Of a DNA stretch of 6,441 nucleotides, positions 1 to 5,236 are shown in pieces. The position numbers and the translations under genes were made by a program. Numbering within the stretch: the first letter of the stretch is position 1; each line of letters begins with the position of its first letter. The notes under the pieces are model-generated. The model made no database searches. It had not been told where the DNA came from and saw only the letters and a list, made by a program, of their open reading frames with translations. This DNA comes from an uncultured bacterium (GTDB lineage: Bacteria; Patescibacteriota; Saccharimonadia; Saccharimonadales; Saccharimonadaceae). The stretch spans positions 1 to 6,441 of the forward strand of contig CALIMO010000121.1 in the NCBI GenBank assembly GCA_938045655.1, read 5' to 3'.

Positions 1-94
1 AGAATGCAATAGATATTCCAGCAATAGCTTCAGCGTCTGCGCTATGGTTGTAATTTCTGTACCCATATGTGTGGTAACTATTATAATTATACAT
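1..94 (-). CDS. 5' part of an unrecognised protein with a Tyr/Asn-rich N-terminus (runs off the left edge)
   Basis: Thirty-one sense codons are visible from ATG at 94-92 to the edge with no stop. The peptide begins MYNYNSYHTYGYRNYNHS and turns hydrophobic (AEAIAGISIAF), as if entering a membrane segment. A Shine-Dalgarno sequence GAAAGGA (minus strand, 108-102) lies 7 nt before the ATG, and a well-formed promoter (-35 TTGAAA, -10 TATAAT, 17 bp apart) lies upstream, so the start is well supported although the frame is short. It is divergent from folD. I do not recognise the protein from 31 residues. Small multi-pass membrane proteins with Tyr/Asn-rich N-termini occur in Saccharibacteria, so that type is a guess. 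The rest of the gene is outside the window. Confidence 0.6.
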   Translation of the reverse strand, partial: MYNYNSYHTYGYRNYNHSADAEAIAGISIAF

Positions 95-140
95 TCAAAA
101 ATCCTTTCTTTGATTAACTTCTGTAATGATTATATTTTAA

Positions 141-169
141 ATTATATATTAAAAAATTGAATTTTTCAA
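141..169 (-). promoter_or_regulatory. promoter of the left-edge minus-strand gene
   Basis: On the minus strand, -35 TTGAAA (169-164), a 17-bp spacer and -10 TATAAT (146-141) predict a start near 134 and a leader of about 40 nt before the ATG at 94. A second TATAAT at 134-129 has no good -35 partner. The -35 box overlaps that of the folD promoter on the other strand. Confidence 0.65.
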
Positions 170-185
170 TATATTTGCGTATAAT
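157..185 (+). promoter_or_regulatory. folD promoter, predicted to make a leaderless mRNA
   Basis: -35 TTGAAT (157-162), a 17-bp spacer and a perfect -10 TATAAT (180-185). Initiation 6-7 bases after the -10 box falls at 191-192, on the A of the folD ATG. No Shine-Dalgarno sequence can fit between them, so a leaderless or nearly leaderless transcript is inferred. Confidence 0.7.
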
Positions 186-191
186 AAAAGA

Positions 192-1043
192 ATGAGAATT
201 TTAAATGGTGCAGAACTCCGCGATTTTATTAAGGAGCGTCAAGCTAAGCAAGTGCGGGCTTTGCGGCAAAGCTGGCGGGTTTTTCCAAAATTAGTAATTT
301 TTTACTCTTCGAAAAATCCTGTAACTGAAACTTATATGCGGCTTAAAGAAAAATATGGTGAAGATATTCTAATTGAGGTTGAGCGGCGAAAAGTTGCTAT
401 TGAATTCATGAAAAAAGAAATTCAAAAAGCAAATCTTGATGAAAATATTCATGGAATTATTGTTCAACTTCCACTTGAAGATGAAAATGGCGAGAAGATT
501 TCGAAAGAGGAAACTGAGCAAATTTTATCGGAAATATCTAAAGAAAAAGATGTTGACGGTTTGAACGGTGGTGTTTTTGTGCCAGCTACAGCTCAGGCGA
601 TAAATTGGCTTTTGGCAGGGTATAATATTTCGTTAGAGAATAAAAAAGTTGCTATTGTTGGCCAAGGTAAGTTGGTAGGTGCACCGCTTTCAAAAATACT
701 TGAGGCTTCTGGTGTGCCAGTTTCGAAATTTGATGAATTTAATTCGAAAGAAATGAAAGAGCAGCTTAAAGATTTTGATGTGGTAATTACAGCTGTTGGA
801 AAGCCAAATTTAATAACTTCAGAAATGCTAAAAAATAAAGCTGTGGTTGTTGATGCTGGAACGGCAAGCGAAAACGGTAAAATTAAAGGTGATGTAGCTG
901 AAGAAGTTCGTGATTTTCGAAAAGACTTAACAATTACACCAGTAAAGGGTGGTGTTGGTCCGCTTACGGTGGCTTCATTAATAGATAATGTAATTATAGC
1001 AGCGAGAAAAATTGCTGATAAAAAAGGCCAGCAAGATTTATAA
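192..1043 (+). CDS. folD: bifunctional methylenetetrahydrofolate dehydrogenase / methenyltetrahydrofolate cyclohydrolase
   Basis: FolD interconverts 5,10-methylene-THF, 5,10-methenyl-THF and 10-formyl-THF in the cytoplasm, supplying one-carbon units for purines and formyl-Met. The 283 residues match the family length. The active-site T47-Y48-x3-K52 motif (Tyr and catalytic Lys), GIIVQLPL (88-95, Gln92) and KDVDG (119-123) are present. A Rossmann glycine motif IVGQGKLVG (155-163) and the C-terminal signature TPVKGGVGPLTVASLIDN (249-266) follow. Some motifs are divergent: the usual PCTPxG reads VPATAQA (130-136), and the HSxT cofactor motif is replaced by K179-F-D-E182. The ATG at 192 is the only start that keeps the N-terminal segment, because no start codon lies in frame upstream. 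The -10 box ends 6 bases before it, so the mRNA is probably leaderless. The gene stands alone and converges on the surface-protein gene. The family call is firm; the cofactor is not. Confidence 0.95.
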   Translation: MRILNGAELRDFIKERQAKQVRALRQSWRVFPKLVIFYSSKNPVTETYMRLKEKYGEDILIEVERRKVAIEFMKKEIQKANLDENIHGIIVQLPLEDENGEKISKEETEQILSEISKEKDVDGLNGGVFVPATAQAINWLLAGYNISLENKKVAIVGQGKLVGAPLSKILEASGVPVSKFDEFNSKEMKEQLKDFDVVITAVGKPNLITSEMLKNKAVVVDAGTASENGKIKGDVAEEVRDFRKDLTITPVKGGVGPLTVASLIDNVIIAARKIADKKGQQDL

Positions 1044-1047
1044 AAAT

Positions 1048-1080
1048 AAAATAGACCTCCAAGTGGAAGTCTATTTTTTT
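1048..1080. terminator. bidirectional intrinsic terminator between folD and the surface-protein gene
   Basis: Arms 1048-1060 and 1065-1077 pair over 12 of 13 positions (one C/A mismatch) around the loop AAGT. The plus strand ends in a T run to 1080, right after the folD stop. Read from the minus strand, the same stem is followed by TTTATTTTTA, so it also serves the convergent gene. A second imperfect stem (1088-1122) begins at the surface-protein stop codon but has no U-tract. Confidence 0.85.
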
Positions 1081-1119
1081 AGATTTGAAGCTTGATCGCT
1101 CCATTGAGAAGCGGTCAGC

Positions 1120-3354
1120 TTAGAATCTTGCAGCTTTTCGGCTAGCGAAGTAGTAACCAAAGGCGGTCACCATTGAAGTTAATCCAAGAATTGCAGAAAG
1201 TGTATTTGCACCAGTTTGTGGCAATTCTGTTGGAATATTTGGTGTTGGGTTGTTTGGTGTAGGTGTTGGTGGAGTTTGTTTCTTTGGAACTTCCACTTTA
1301 GCGCTATCACAACCGTCATTGTTGCCAGGAATTGTTGGCGTATCTACGCAAGCTGTATTTACGGTAGTTATTCCTGTTGCTGTTGCTTGTGATTTAATTG
1401 TAATAGTTTTACTTTCACCAACTTTCAAAGAGCTAATCTTTAGAGCTAAAGTATTGTCTTTGATTTCACCGCTATCGGCACTTACAAAAGTTATATTTGC
1501 TGGTGCGCGGTCGGTTACAACAACATCTTTCAAATCAACATTTCCGTTATTCGAAACTGTAATCTCGTAGTTAAAATCAGTATTTGCTTCAATTTTGGCA
1601 TTTTTCTGATTATTTACAGTTTTCTTGATAAGGATTGAAGGTTTTTCTTCACGTTTAACTTCAAAAGATTTTTTACAATTTGAATTTGAGTTTTCGCCAT
1701 CTTTTGTGATAACAGTTGAAGAAATTGTGAATTTACCAACAATTTCAATGTCGAGTGTTAATTTTGAACCGTTATTTACAGTTTTCTCGATTACGATTTT
1801 ACCACTTTGATCTTTTACGATATATTTAACACCAACAAATGTTGTGTTATTTACAGTATAAGAAGTGTTAAATTCGAATTTTGTTCGAGAAATTTGGTTA
1901 ATTGTAATATTTCGACATACCAATTCCGGTTTAGATGGAACTGGCGCTGGAGCTTTAGTCTCAAAAGATTTTTCACAATTCGAATTTGAATTTTCACCGT
2001 TTTTGGTAATTACTGTTGAGGTAATTGTGTATTTTTCATTCACATTATTTGGAACGGTAATTTCGAATTTAGTTCCACCGTTTACAACTTTTTCAGCAAC
2101 AACTTCATTTTTTGAATTTTTTACTACATATTTTGTTCCGGTAAATTCCGTATCTTTTACTGAATATTTTGTGTCAGCTGCATAGGTGATTTGCTTTTCA
2201 TCTTTTCGAACAATGTTTAAATTTAAAGCTTCACATTTATAAGCCGGATTTTTAGGAGTTTCACATTTTTTTGCAACTTTTACGCTTGCTGTATCGTTTT
2301 TAACAATTTTTTGATCACTTGCTTGAGCGATGTTAGTTAAAGTGTTTTCTCCACAAACTGGCAAATTATTTTCAGCTGAAACGGTCGCATCAAATCGAAC
2401 ATAGGCATCGCCATTTGGTTGATATGAACCGATATTGATTCCAGAATTTTGAATGACATTGTCGCTGACTTTCAATCCTTTTGGATTTGATGTGTTGTAG
2501 AGCTTTGTTGAGCCTGCAACATAATTCAAACCTTTTGGTAGAATGTCGCGAATTACAAGATTCTGAATTCCTGCAGAACCTGTATTTTTAGCGTGAATTT
2601 GGAATTGAACTGTGTCGCCAGATTTTGCGTTTACAGTTTCAACCCAAGATTTTTCGCCATTTGTTTTATTTCGAACTGTTTTTGCAAGGTCGATATTAGT
2701 TTTTTCTTGCGGTTGGCTAACTTGAGCTTTAACTTTAACGGTTACATAGCCTGCATATTGGAAACATCCAGGAATTTTTCCATCAAGTTTGTCGTATCCA
2801 AGTTTTGCTCCAGTATTATTTACAATACTATCTGGAAGTTTAGTTGTACCCATTCCGTTGTTTTCGAAAAGGGCAGAACCGGCAACATAAGCTAAGTTGA
2901 AGTCATTATCACTTGAAAAAGTTGCTTCGTCCCAAACTGTGTTAGGTTTTGCATTTGAAGCTGAAATCTGACCTTGAACAGTCACATTTTTTGCTGTTGT
3001 TGTTGGAACGTTAAGTTTTGCCACTACGTTTTCGGCAACAAGATTTAAGTTCGAAGCTGCGTTGTTGTGAACGTACATTCGAACATAATATTCTTTGCCA
3101 TTTTGAACTTTCATATTGTTTGTCCATTTTGCGTTTGAGCCAACTTCACGGATTCCAACGAAATCTTTTTCGTCTCCGCCAATCACAGGGTTATTTGTGA
3201 TTGAGTTAAATGTAATATAATCTGCTGGTTTTTCAATAGTAAATGATGGTCGAGCTGGACCCCAAGCCCAAACTAGAGCTGGGGCTATTGCTGCCACCAA
3301 AACTGAACCAGAGATTATTGAATGGTTTTTAATAAAATTAATGAGTTTTTTCAT
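1120..3354 (-). CDS. secreted DUF11-repeat surface protein with an LPQTG cell-wall sorting signal
   Basis: A 744-residue exported protein. Numbered from the ATG at 3354: signal peptide 1-30 (KK n-region, hydrophobic core, VWA cleavage motif); an N-terminal domain 31-215 starting WGPARPSF, a pattern I associate with Saccharibacteria; a DUF11-like domain 219-362; two related Cys-framed repeats 368-467 and 474-567, both ending GENSNSNC-x-KSFE; a second DUF11-like domain 571-690; a Pro/Thr linker 691-710; LPQTG 711-715; a membrane segment about 717-736; and a basic tail SRKAARF. This is the layout of a sortase substrate covalently anchored to the wall. An adhesin or stalk role is inferred. Start: ATG 3354 has GAGG 6 nt upstream and begins MKKLINF. 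ATG 3366 (AAGG/GGGAG) is nearly as good. GTG 3387 opens the frame but has no ribosome binding site. Residues include nine Cys, eight in domain-wise pairs. No sortase gene is in the window. Confidence 0.9.
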   Translation of the reverse strand: MKKLINFIKNHSIISGSVLVAAIAPALVWAWGPARPSFTIEKPADYITFNSITNNPVIGGDEKDFVGIREVGSNAKWTNNMKVQNGKEYYVRMYVHNNAASNLNLVAENVVAKLNVPTTTAKNVTVQGQISASNAKPNTVWDEATFSSDNDFNLAYVAGSALFENNGMGTTKLPDSIVNNTGAKLGYDKLDGKIPGCFQYAGYVTVKVKAQVSQPQEKTNIDLAKTVRNKTNGEKSWVETVNAKSGDTVQFQIHAKNTGSAGIQNLVIRDILPKGLNYVAGSTKLYNTSNPKGLKVSDNVIQNSGINIGSYQPNGDAYVRFDATVSAENNLPVCGENTLTNIAQASDQKIVKNDTASVKVAKKCETPKNPAYKCEALNLNIVRKDEKQITYAADTKYSVKDTEFTGTKYVVKNSKNEVVAEKVVNGGTKFEITVPNNVNEKYTITSTVITKNGENSNSNCEKSFETKAPAPVPSKPELVCRNITINQISRTKFEFNTSYTVNNTTFVGVKYIVKDQSGKIVIEKTVNNGSKLTLDIEIVGKFTISSTVITKDGENSNSNCKKSFEVKREEKPSILIKKTVNNQKNAKIEANTDFNYEITVSNNGNVDLKDVVVTDRAPANITFVSADSGEIKDNTLALKISSLKVGESKTITIKSQATATGITTVNTACVDTPTIPGNNDGCDSAKVEVPKKQTPPTPTPNNPTPNIPTELPQTGANTLSAILGLTSMVTAFGYYFASRKAARF
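1654..1935 (-). repeat. second copy of a ~95-residue Cys-framed repeat domain (surface protein residues 474-567)
   Basis: The unit has a Cys near its start (C480) and ends FTISSTVITKDGENSNSNC-x-KSFE (C560). It aligns along its length with the preceding unit, sharing the G-x-KY-VK and VN-GxK cores. The nucleotide copies differ at many third codon positions, so the duplication is old and the protein sequence appears to be maintained. Confidence 0.8.
1954..2253 (-). repeat. first copy of the ~95-residue Cys-framed repeat domain (surface protein residues 368-467)
   Basis: The unit runs from YKCEA (C374) to ITKNGENSNSNCEKSFE (C460). Paired cysteines at its ends suggest one disulfide per domain outside the cell. 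An immunoglobulin-like beta fold is inferred from its length and strand-like alternation, not demonstrated. Confidence 0.8.
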
Positions 3355-3399
3355 TTGGTCCCTCATTTTCTCCCTTCTAATCTCCACTTATTAGAATTT

Positions 3400-3431
3400 A
3401 TTATTAGTATCATCATAATTCTGTTTGTCAA
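3400..3431 (-). promoter_or_regulatory. promoter of the surface-protein gene
   Basis: A perfect -35 TTGACA (3431-3426) is clear on the minus strand. The -10 element is ambiguous: the downstream stretch GATACTAATAATAAAT offers ACTAAT at 17 bp or AATAAT at 20 bp. The transcript would start near 3395, leaving a leader of about 30-40 nt that contains both candidate ribosome binding sites. Confidence 0.55.
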
Positions 3432-3464
3432 TATTTTGTTTTCTTCGCTTTAGCCGAATTGTTA

Positions 3465-3497
3465 AAACTTAAAATCGGGTTATTAAGAAGTATCAAT
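3465..3497 (+). repeat. inverted copy of a 34-nt element also found in the leader of the 467-aa gene
   Basis: Plus-strand 3465-3497 matches minus-strand 5080-5047 at 29 of 34 aligned positions (one single-A gap, four substitutions), including the uninterrupted core ATCGGGTTATTA. Both copies are intergenic, one on each side of the 467-aa gene, and point inward. Confidence 0.6.
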
Positions 3498-3507
3498 GTA
3501 AAGCCAG

Positions 3508-3558
3508 GCGGCGGAAAACCGCCCAGCGTAAGTTTCGAAAGATCAAAATCTTTCGAAA
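3508..3558. other. two stable hairpins downstream of the 467-aa gene, without a U-tract
   Basis: The inner one is a perfect 11-bp stem (3533-3543 with 3548-3558, loop CAAA) beginning about 20 nt after the stop codon. The outer one is GC-rich (3510-3514 with 3519-3523, loop AAAA, plus a bulged G-C), striking in such AT-rich DNA. Neither is followed by a T run on the minus strand. They may be 3'-end structures or a non-canonical terminator. The rest of 3388-3578 holds only the inverted element and the next gene's promoter. Confidence 0.6.
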
Positions 3559-3578
3559 AAGTGCTAATCGTTAAAAAA

Positions 3579-4982
3579 TCAGTCATCAATTGCAGGTTGA
3601 CTCATAGAGCCATTGACTCCTGCAAAATTGGCGGAACTCGATGGTTTTGTTGTGTCATTCGCTCCAGATTCTACTTTAGGAGCGGATTTACCCACCAAGC
3701 CATCATATTTCCGGCCATCTGGGGTGGTTACGGCTCCATTTTCTTCTACTTTCGTAGACCCATTGGAATCTGTAACTGTTCCAGCGCCAGACCATTGAGA
3801 TGGCTCGCTAATACGAGCATCTTGCGCTGGTGCAGATGAGCTTGCTGGTGCAGATGGAGCTGTTGGAGCAGAGTAGCTTTCAGGTAATTTTGCCTGAGAA
3901 GTTTCTGCGTTATTCGAAGATCCATCGTTTTGACCTCCGCCAACCAAAGCTTTACCTTGGTTGGCTGGATCCTTACCAGGGTCTTTTGGAGAAACTTTAC
4001 CTTCACTAGGTTTTGAAGGTTCTCCAGGTTTGTCTGGCTTATTAGGTTTCGGGATCTCGATTTTTTCTGTTGAGATCCCAGGAATGTTGTTGCTCTGCAT
4101 TACTGTGTTGCCACAGTAAATCAAAACACAATATCTATACTTTTCAGTTGAATCTTTTGGATTCGAAACCTCAACATATTCTTGGCCTGAAAGATCCTGA
4201 ATCCCTCTACTAATTACTACATCACCTTTGTCATTGACGCCGGTAGTGTAATAGTTTGAGCCTTCTTCCATTTTCTTAGAAGAAATTTGACTCCGAGAAA
4301 GGAAAGCTTTTGTCTGATAGTAGACGTCTTTTCCTTTCTTGTTGTAGTAGACCTTTCCATCTTTACCTTTTACCAGCCAGTCTTTGACATCGGCTTTTAC
4401 ATCGACGATACCAAAGGTCATGGCTTTCTCTTTGAGAGCAGTTGCGTTATGACTCATATATTGAATCATCTCGTTGACTGCTCTTTCAGTGTCTGCTGAA
4501 AGAGTGTTTTCGTCTGACCCATTTGCAAATACTTTGTGTTGCGTATTTGCAATTTGTCTGTTGTAAACTACAGTATCGCCGTCGACCTTATAGTCGATGA
4601 CTTGGAAATCTTCCTTCGGAAGATCCATATTTGAATTGGCTACGGAAGAAGTAGCGACCGTGTTATTGCTTGCACTGGCACTTTTTGGTGCCAAAAACGA
4701 AAAATATAACGCTGCTCCGCCAACTACAAGTATAAACAGCGCGACCCCTAGAGCTATTGCTGGCCACGTATTTGATTTTGTAGCTTCACTAGCAGCTTCA
4801 CCGTCATTTTTTTTCAACTTATCTAGAATACCTTGAAGGTATTCTAATTTTTCTTCGTTGGTTTTGAAAGTTGAGGCTTTATCCTTAACATCATTATACC
4901 AATCTCTATCTTCCTTATTACGGATGTCAATGCGTCCTACTATCTTATTGAGGACTCTTTTGATTTTTTTATTAGTGCTCAT
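3579..4982 (-). CDS. uncharacterised single-pass membrane protein with a Pro/Lys-rich extracellular stalk
   Basis: A protein of 467 residues that I cannot assign to a named family. Residues 1-70 are charged and helical-looking with no signal peptide (cytoplasmic); 73-96 form one strong membrane segment ending YFSFLAPK; 100-120 are a Ser/Asn-rich linker. Residues 120-300 form a mixed, probably folded domain with many Tyr and a Cys pair in CVLIYCGN (C285, C290). Residues 307-345 are a Pro/Lys-rich stalk containing PKDPGKDPANQGKA, and the rest to 467 is Ser/Ala/Pro/Gly-rich and low complexity. The Lys-rich N-terminus inside and long C-terminus outside fit a type II anchor spanning the wall. Start: ATG 4982 has an excellent ribosome binding site (AAGGAAGGTGG, 5 nt spacing); the in-frame GTG at 4991 lies inside it and is rejected. 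The stop is TGA. The gene is monocistronic with a strong promoter and a long leader. A role in wall attachment or envelope assembly is only a guess. Confidence 0.85.
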   Translation of the reverse strand: MSTNKKIKRVLNKIVGRIDIRNKEDRDWYNDVKDKASTFKTNEEKLEYLQGILDKLKKNDGEAASEATKSNTWPAIALGVALFILVVGGAALYFSFLAPKSASASNNTVATSSVANSNMDLPKEDFQVIDYKVDGDTVVYNRQIANTQHKVFANGSDENTLSADTERAVNEMIQYMSHNATALKEKAMTFGIVDVKADVKDWLVKGKDGKVYYNKKGKDVYYQTKAFLSRSQISSKKMEEGSNYYTTGVNDKGDVVISRGIQDLSGQEYVEVSNPKDSTEKYRYCVLIYCGNTVMQSNNIPGISTEKIEIPKPNKPDKPGEPSKPSEGKVSPKDPGKDPANQGKALVGGGQNDGSSNNAETSQAKLPESYSAPTAPSAPASSSAPAQDARISEPSQWSGAGTVTDSNGSTKVEENGAVTTPDGRKYDGLVGKSAPKVESGANDTTKPSSSANFAGVNGSMSQPAIDD

Positions 4983-5009
4983 TTTTTCCACCTTCCTTTC
5001 GTTTGATTT

Positions 5010-5058
5010 TTATTATCGGAATAATAATGAACACTGAGGCATCACGATTCATACCTCA
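5010..5058 (-). promoter_or_regulatory. structured 5' leader of the 467-aa gene (two hairpins)
   Basis: The leader runs about 132 nt from a predicted start near 5114. Hairpin 1 pairs 5058-5051 with 5042-5035 (8 bp including one G-U, 8-nt loop). Hairpin 2 pairs 5027-5021 with 5016-5010 (7 A-T pairs, loop UCCG, an UNCG-type tetraloop), ending about 11 nt before the Shine-Dalgarno region. I do not recognise a known riboswitch. Confidence 0.45.
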
Positions 5059-5080
5059 TAATAACCCGATTTTTAAGCTT
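5047..5080 (-). repeat. 34-nt element in the 467-aa gene leader, repeated inverted at 3465-3497
   Basis: This is the partner of the plus-strand copy. It lies inside the predicted transcript, overlaps the 5' arm of the leader hairpin, and has core ATCGGGTTATTA. Two of the four substitutions between copies would be G-U pairs if the leader paired with the 3' region of the same RNA. Confidence 0.6.
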
Positions 5081-5120
5081 CATTGACAGATCTGCTGATT
5101 ATGATATGTCAACTGCTAGA

Positions 5121-5149
5121 ATTATAGCACAAAAGTATAAAAAAGTCAA
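5121..5149 (-). promoter_or_regulatory. strong extended -10 promoter of the 467-aa gene
   Basis: -35 TTGACT (5149-5144), a 17-bp spacer ending in TGC, and a perfect -10 TATAAT (5126-5121). The predicted start is near 5114. The -10 box lies within a 16-bp near-palindrome, TGCTATAATTCTAGCA (5129-5114). Confidence 0.85.
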
Positions 5150-5197
5150 TAAGCATATAATATATATTAAATAAACGCAAGCGCTTTAATTTTTTTT

Positions 5198-5235
5198 GAA
5201 AAAATAAAGAAAAATCACCTTCGAAAAGGTGATTT
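5198..5235 (-). terminator. intrinsic terminator of the 149-aa gene
   Basis: A perfect 10-bp stem (5235-5226 with 5221-5212) closes a UUCG tetraloop on the minus strand and is followed by TTCTTTATTTTTT. It starts inside the second of two tandem TAA stop codons. Confidence 0.92.
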
Positions 5236-5236
5236 A

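Noticed and set aside
1088..1122. Imperfect stem at the surface-protein stop codon as a separate terminator
   Set aside because: The stem has a bulge and a wobble and is followed by an A-rich stretch, not a U-tract; the 1048-1080 hairpin is the better terminator.
1654..2253. Repeats as a recent duplication or CRISPR-like array
   Set aside because: There are only two in-frame protein-domain copies with extensive synonymous divergence, and no spacer structure.
1250..2895. Several plus-strand open frames inside the surface-protein gene
   Set aside because: They are antisense shadows; the minus-strand frame has a signal peptide, repeats and a sorting signal, while these have no coherent features.
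3579..3581. TGA as a sense (Gly) codon, as in UGA-recoding CPR lineages
   Set aside because: Reading through would add only five codons before TAG, and no gene in the window has an internal in-frame TGA, which would be common if UGA coded for Gly.
3459..3839. Plus-strand open frame of 126 codons opposite the end of the 467-aa gene
   Set aside because: Mostly antisense to the well-supported 467-aa gene, with low-complexity Cys/Arg/Trp-rich translation. Its start region is the inverted element and hairpins rather than a ribosome binding site.
3746..4006. Minus-strand 86-codon frame overlapping the 467-aa gene in another frame
   Set aside because: The His/Gln/Leu-rich translation comes from reading the Ala/Pro/Ser-rich stalk codons out of frame.
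5042..5083. Possible 13-codon upstream ORF (MKLKNRVIMRYES) in the leader of the 467-aa gene
   Set aside because: It has a start and stop but no ribosome binding site, and the inverted copy of the element does not preserve the frame because of a one-base gap.
5107..5112. Second TTGACA downstream of the 467-aa gene promoter as another -35 box
   Set aside because: No -10-like hexamer lies 16-18 bp downstream; it is better seen as one arm of the TTGACA/TGTCAA inverted hexamers.
5179..5186. AAGCGCTT palindrome upstream of the 467-aa promoter
   Set aside because: An isolated 8-bp palindrome is expected by chance in a window this long and has no second copy nearby.
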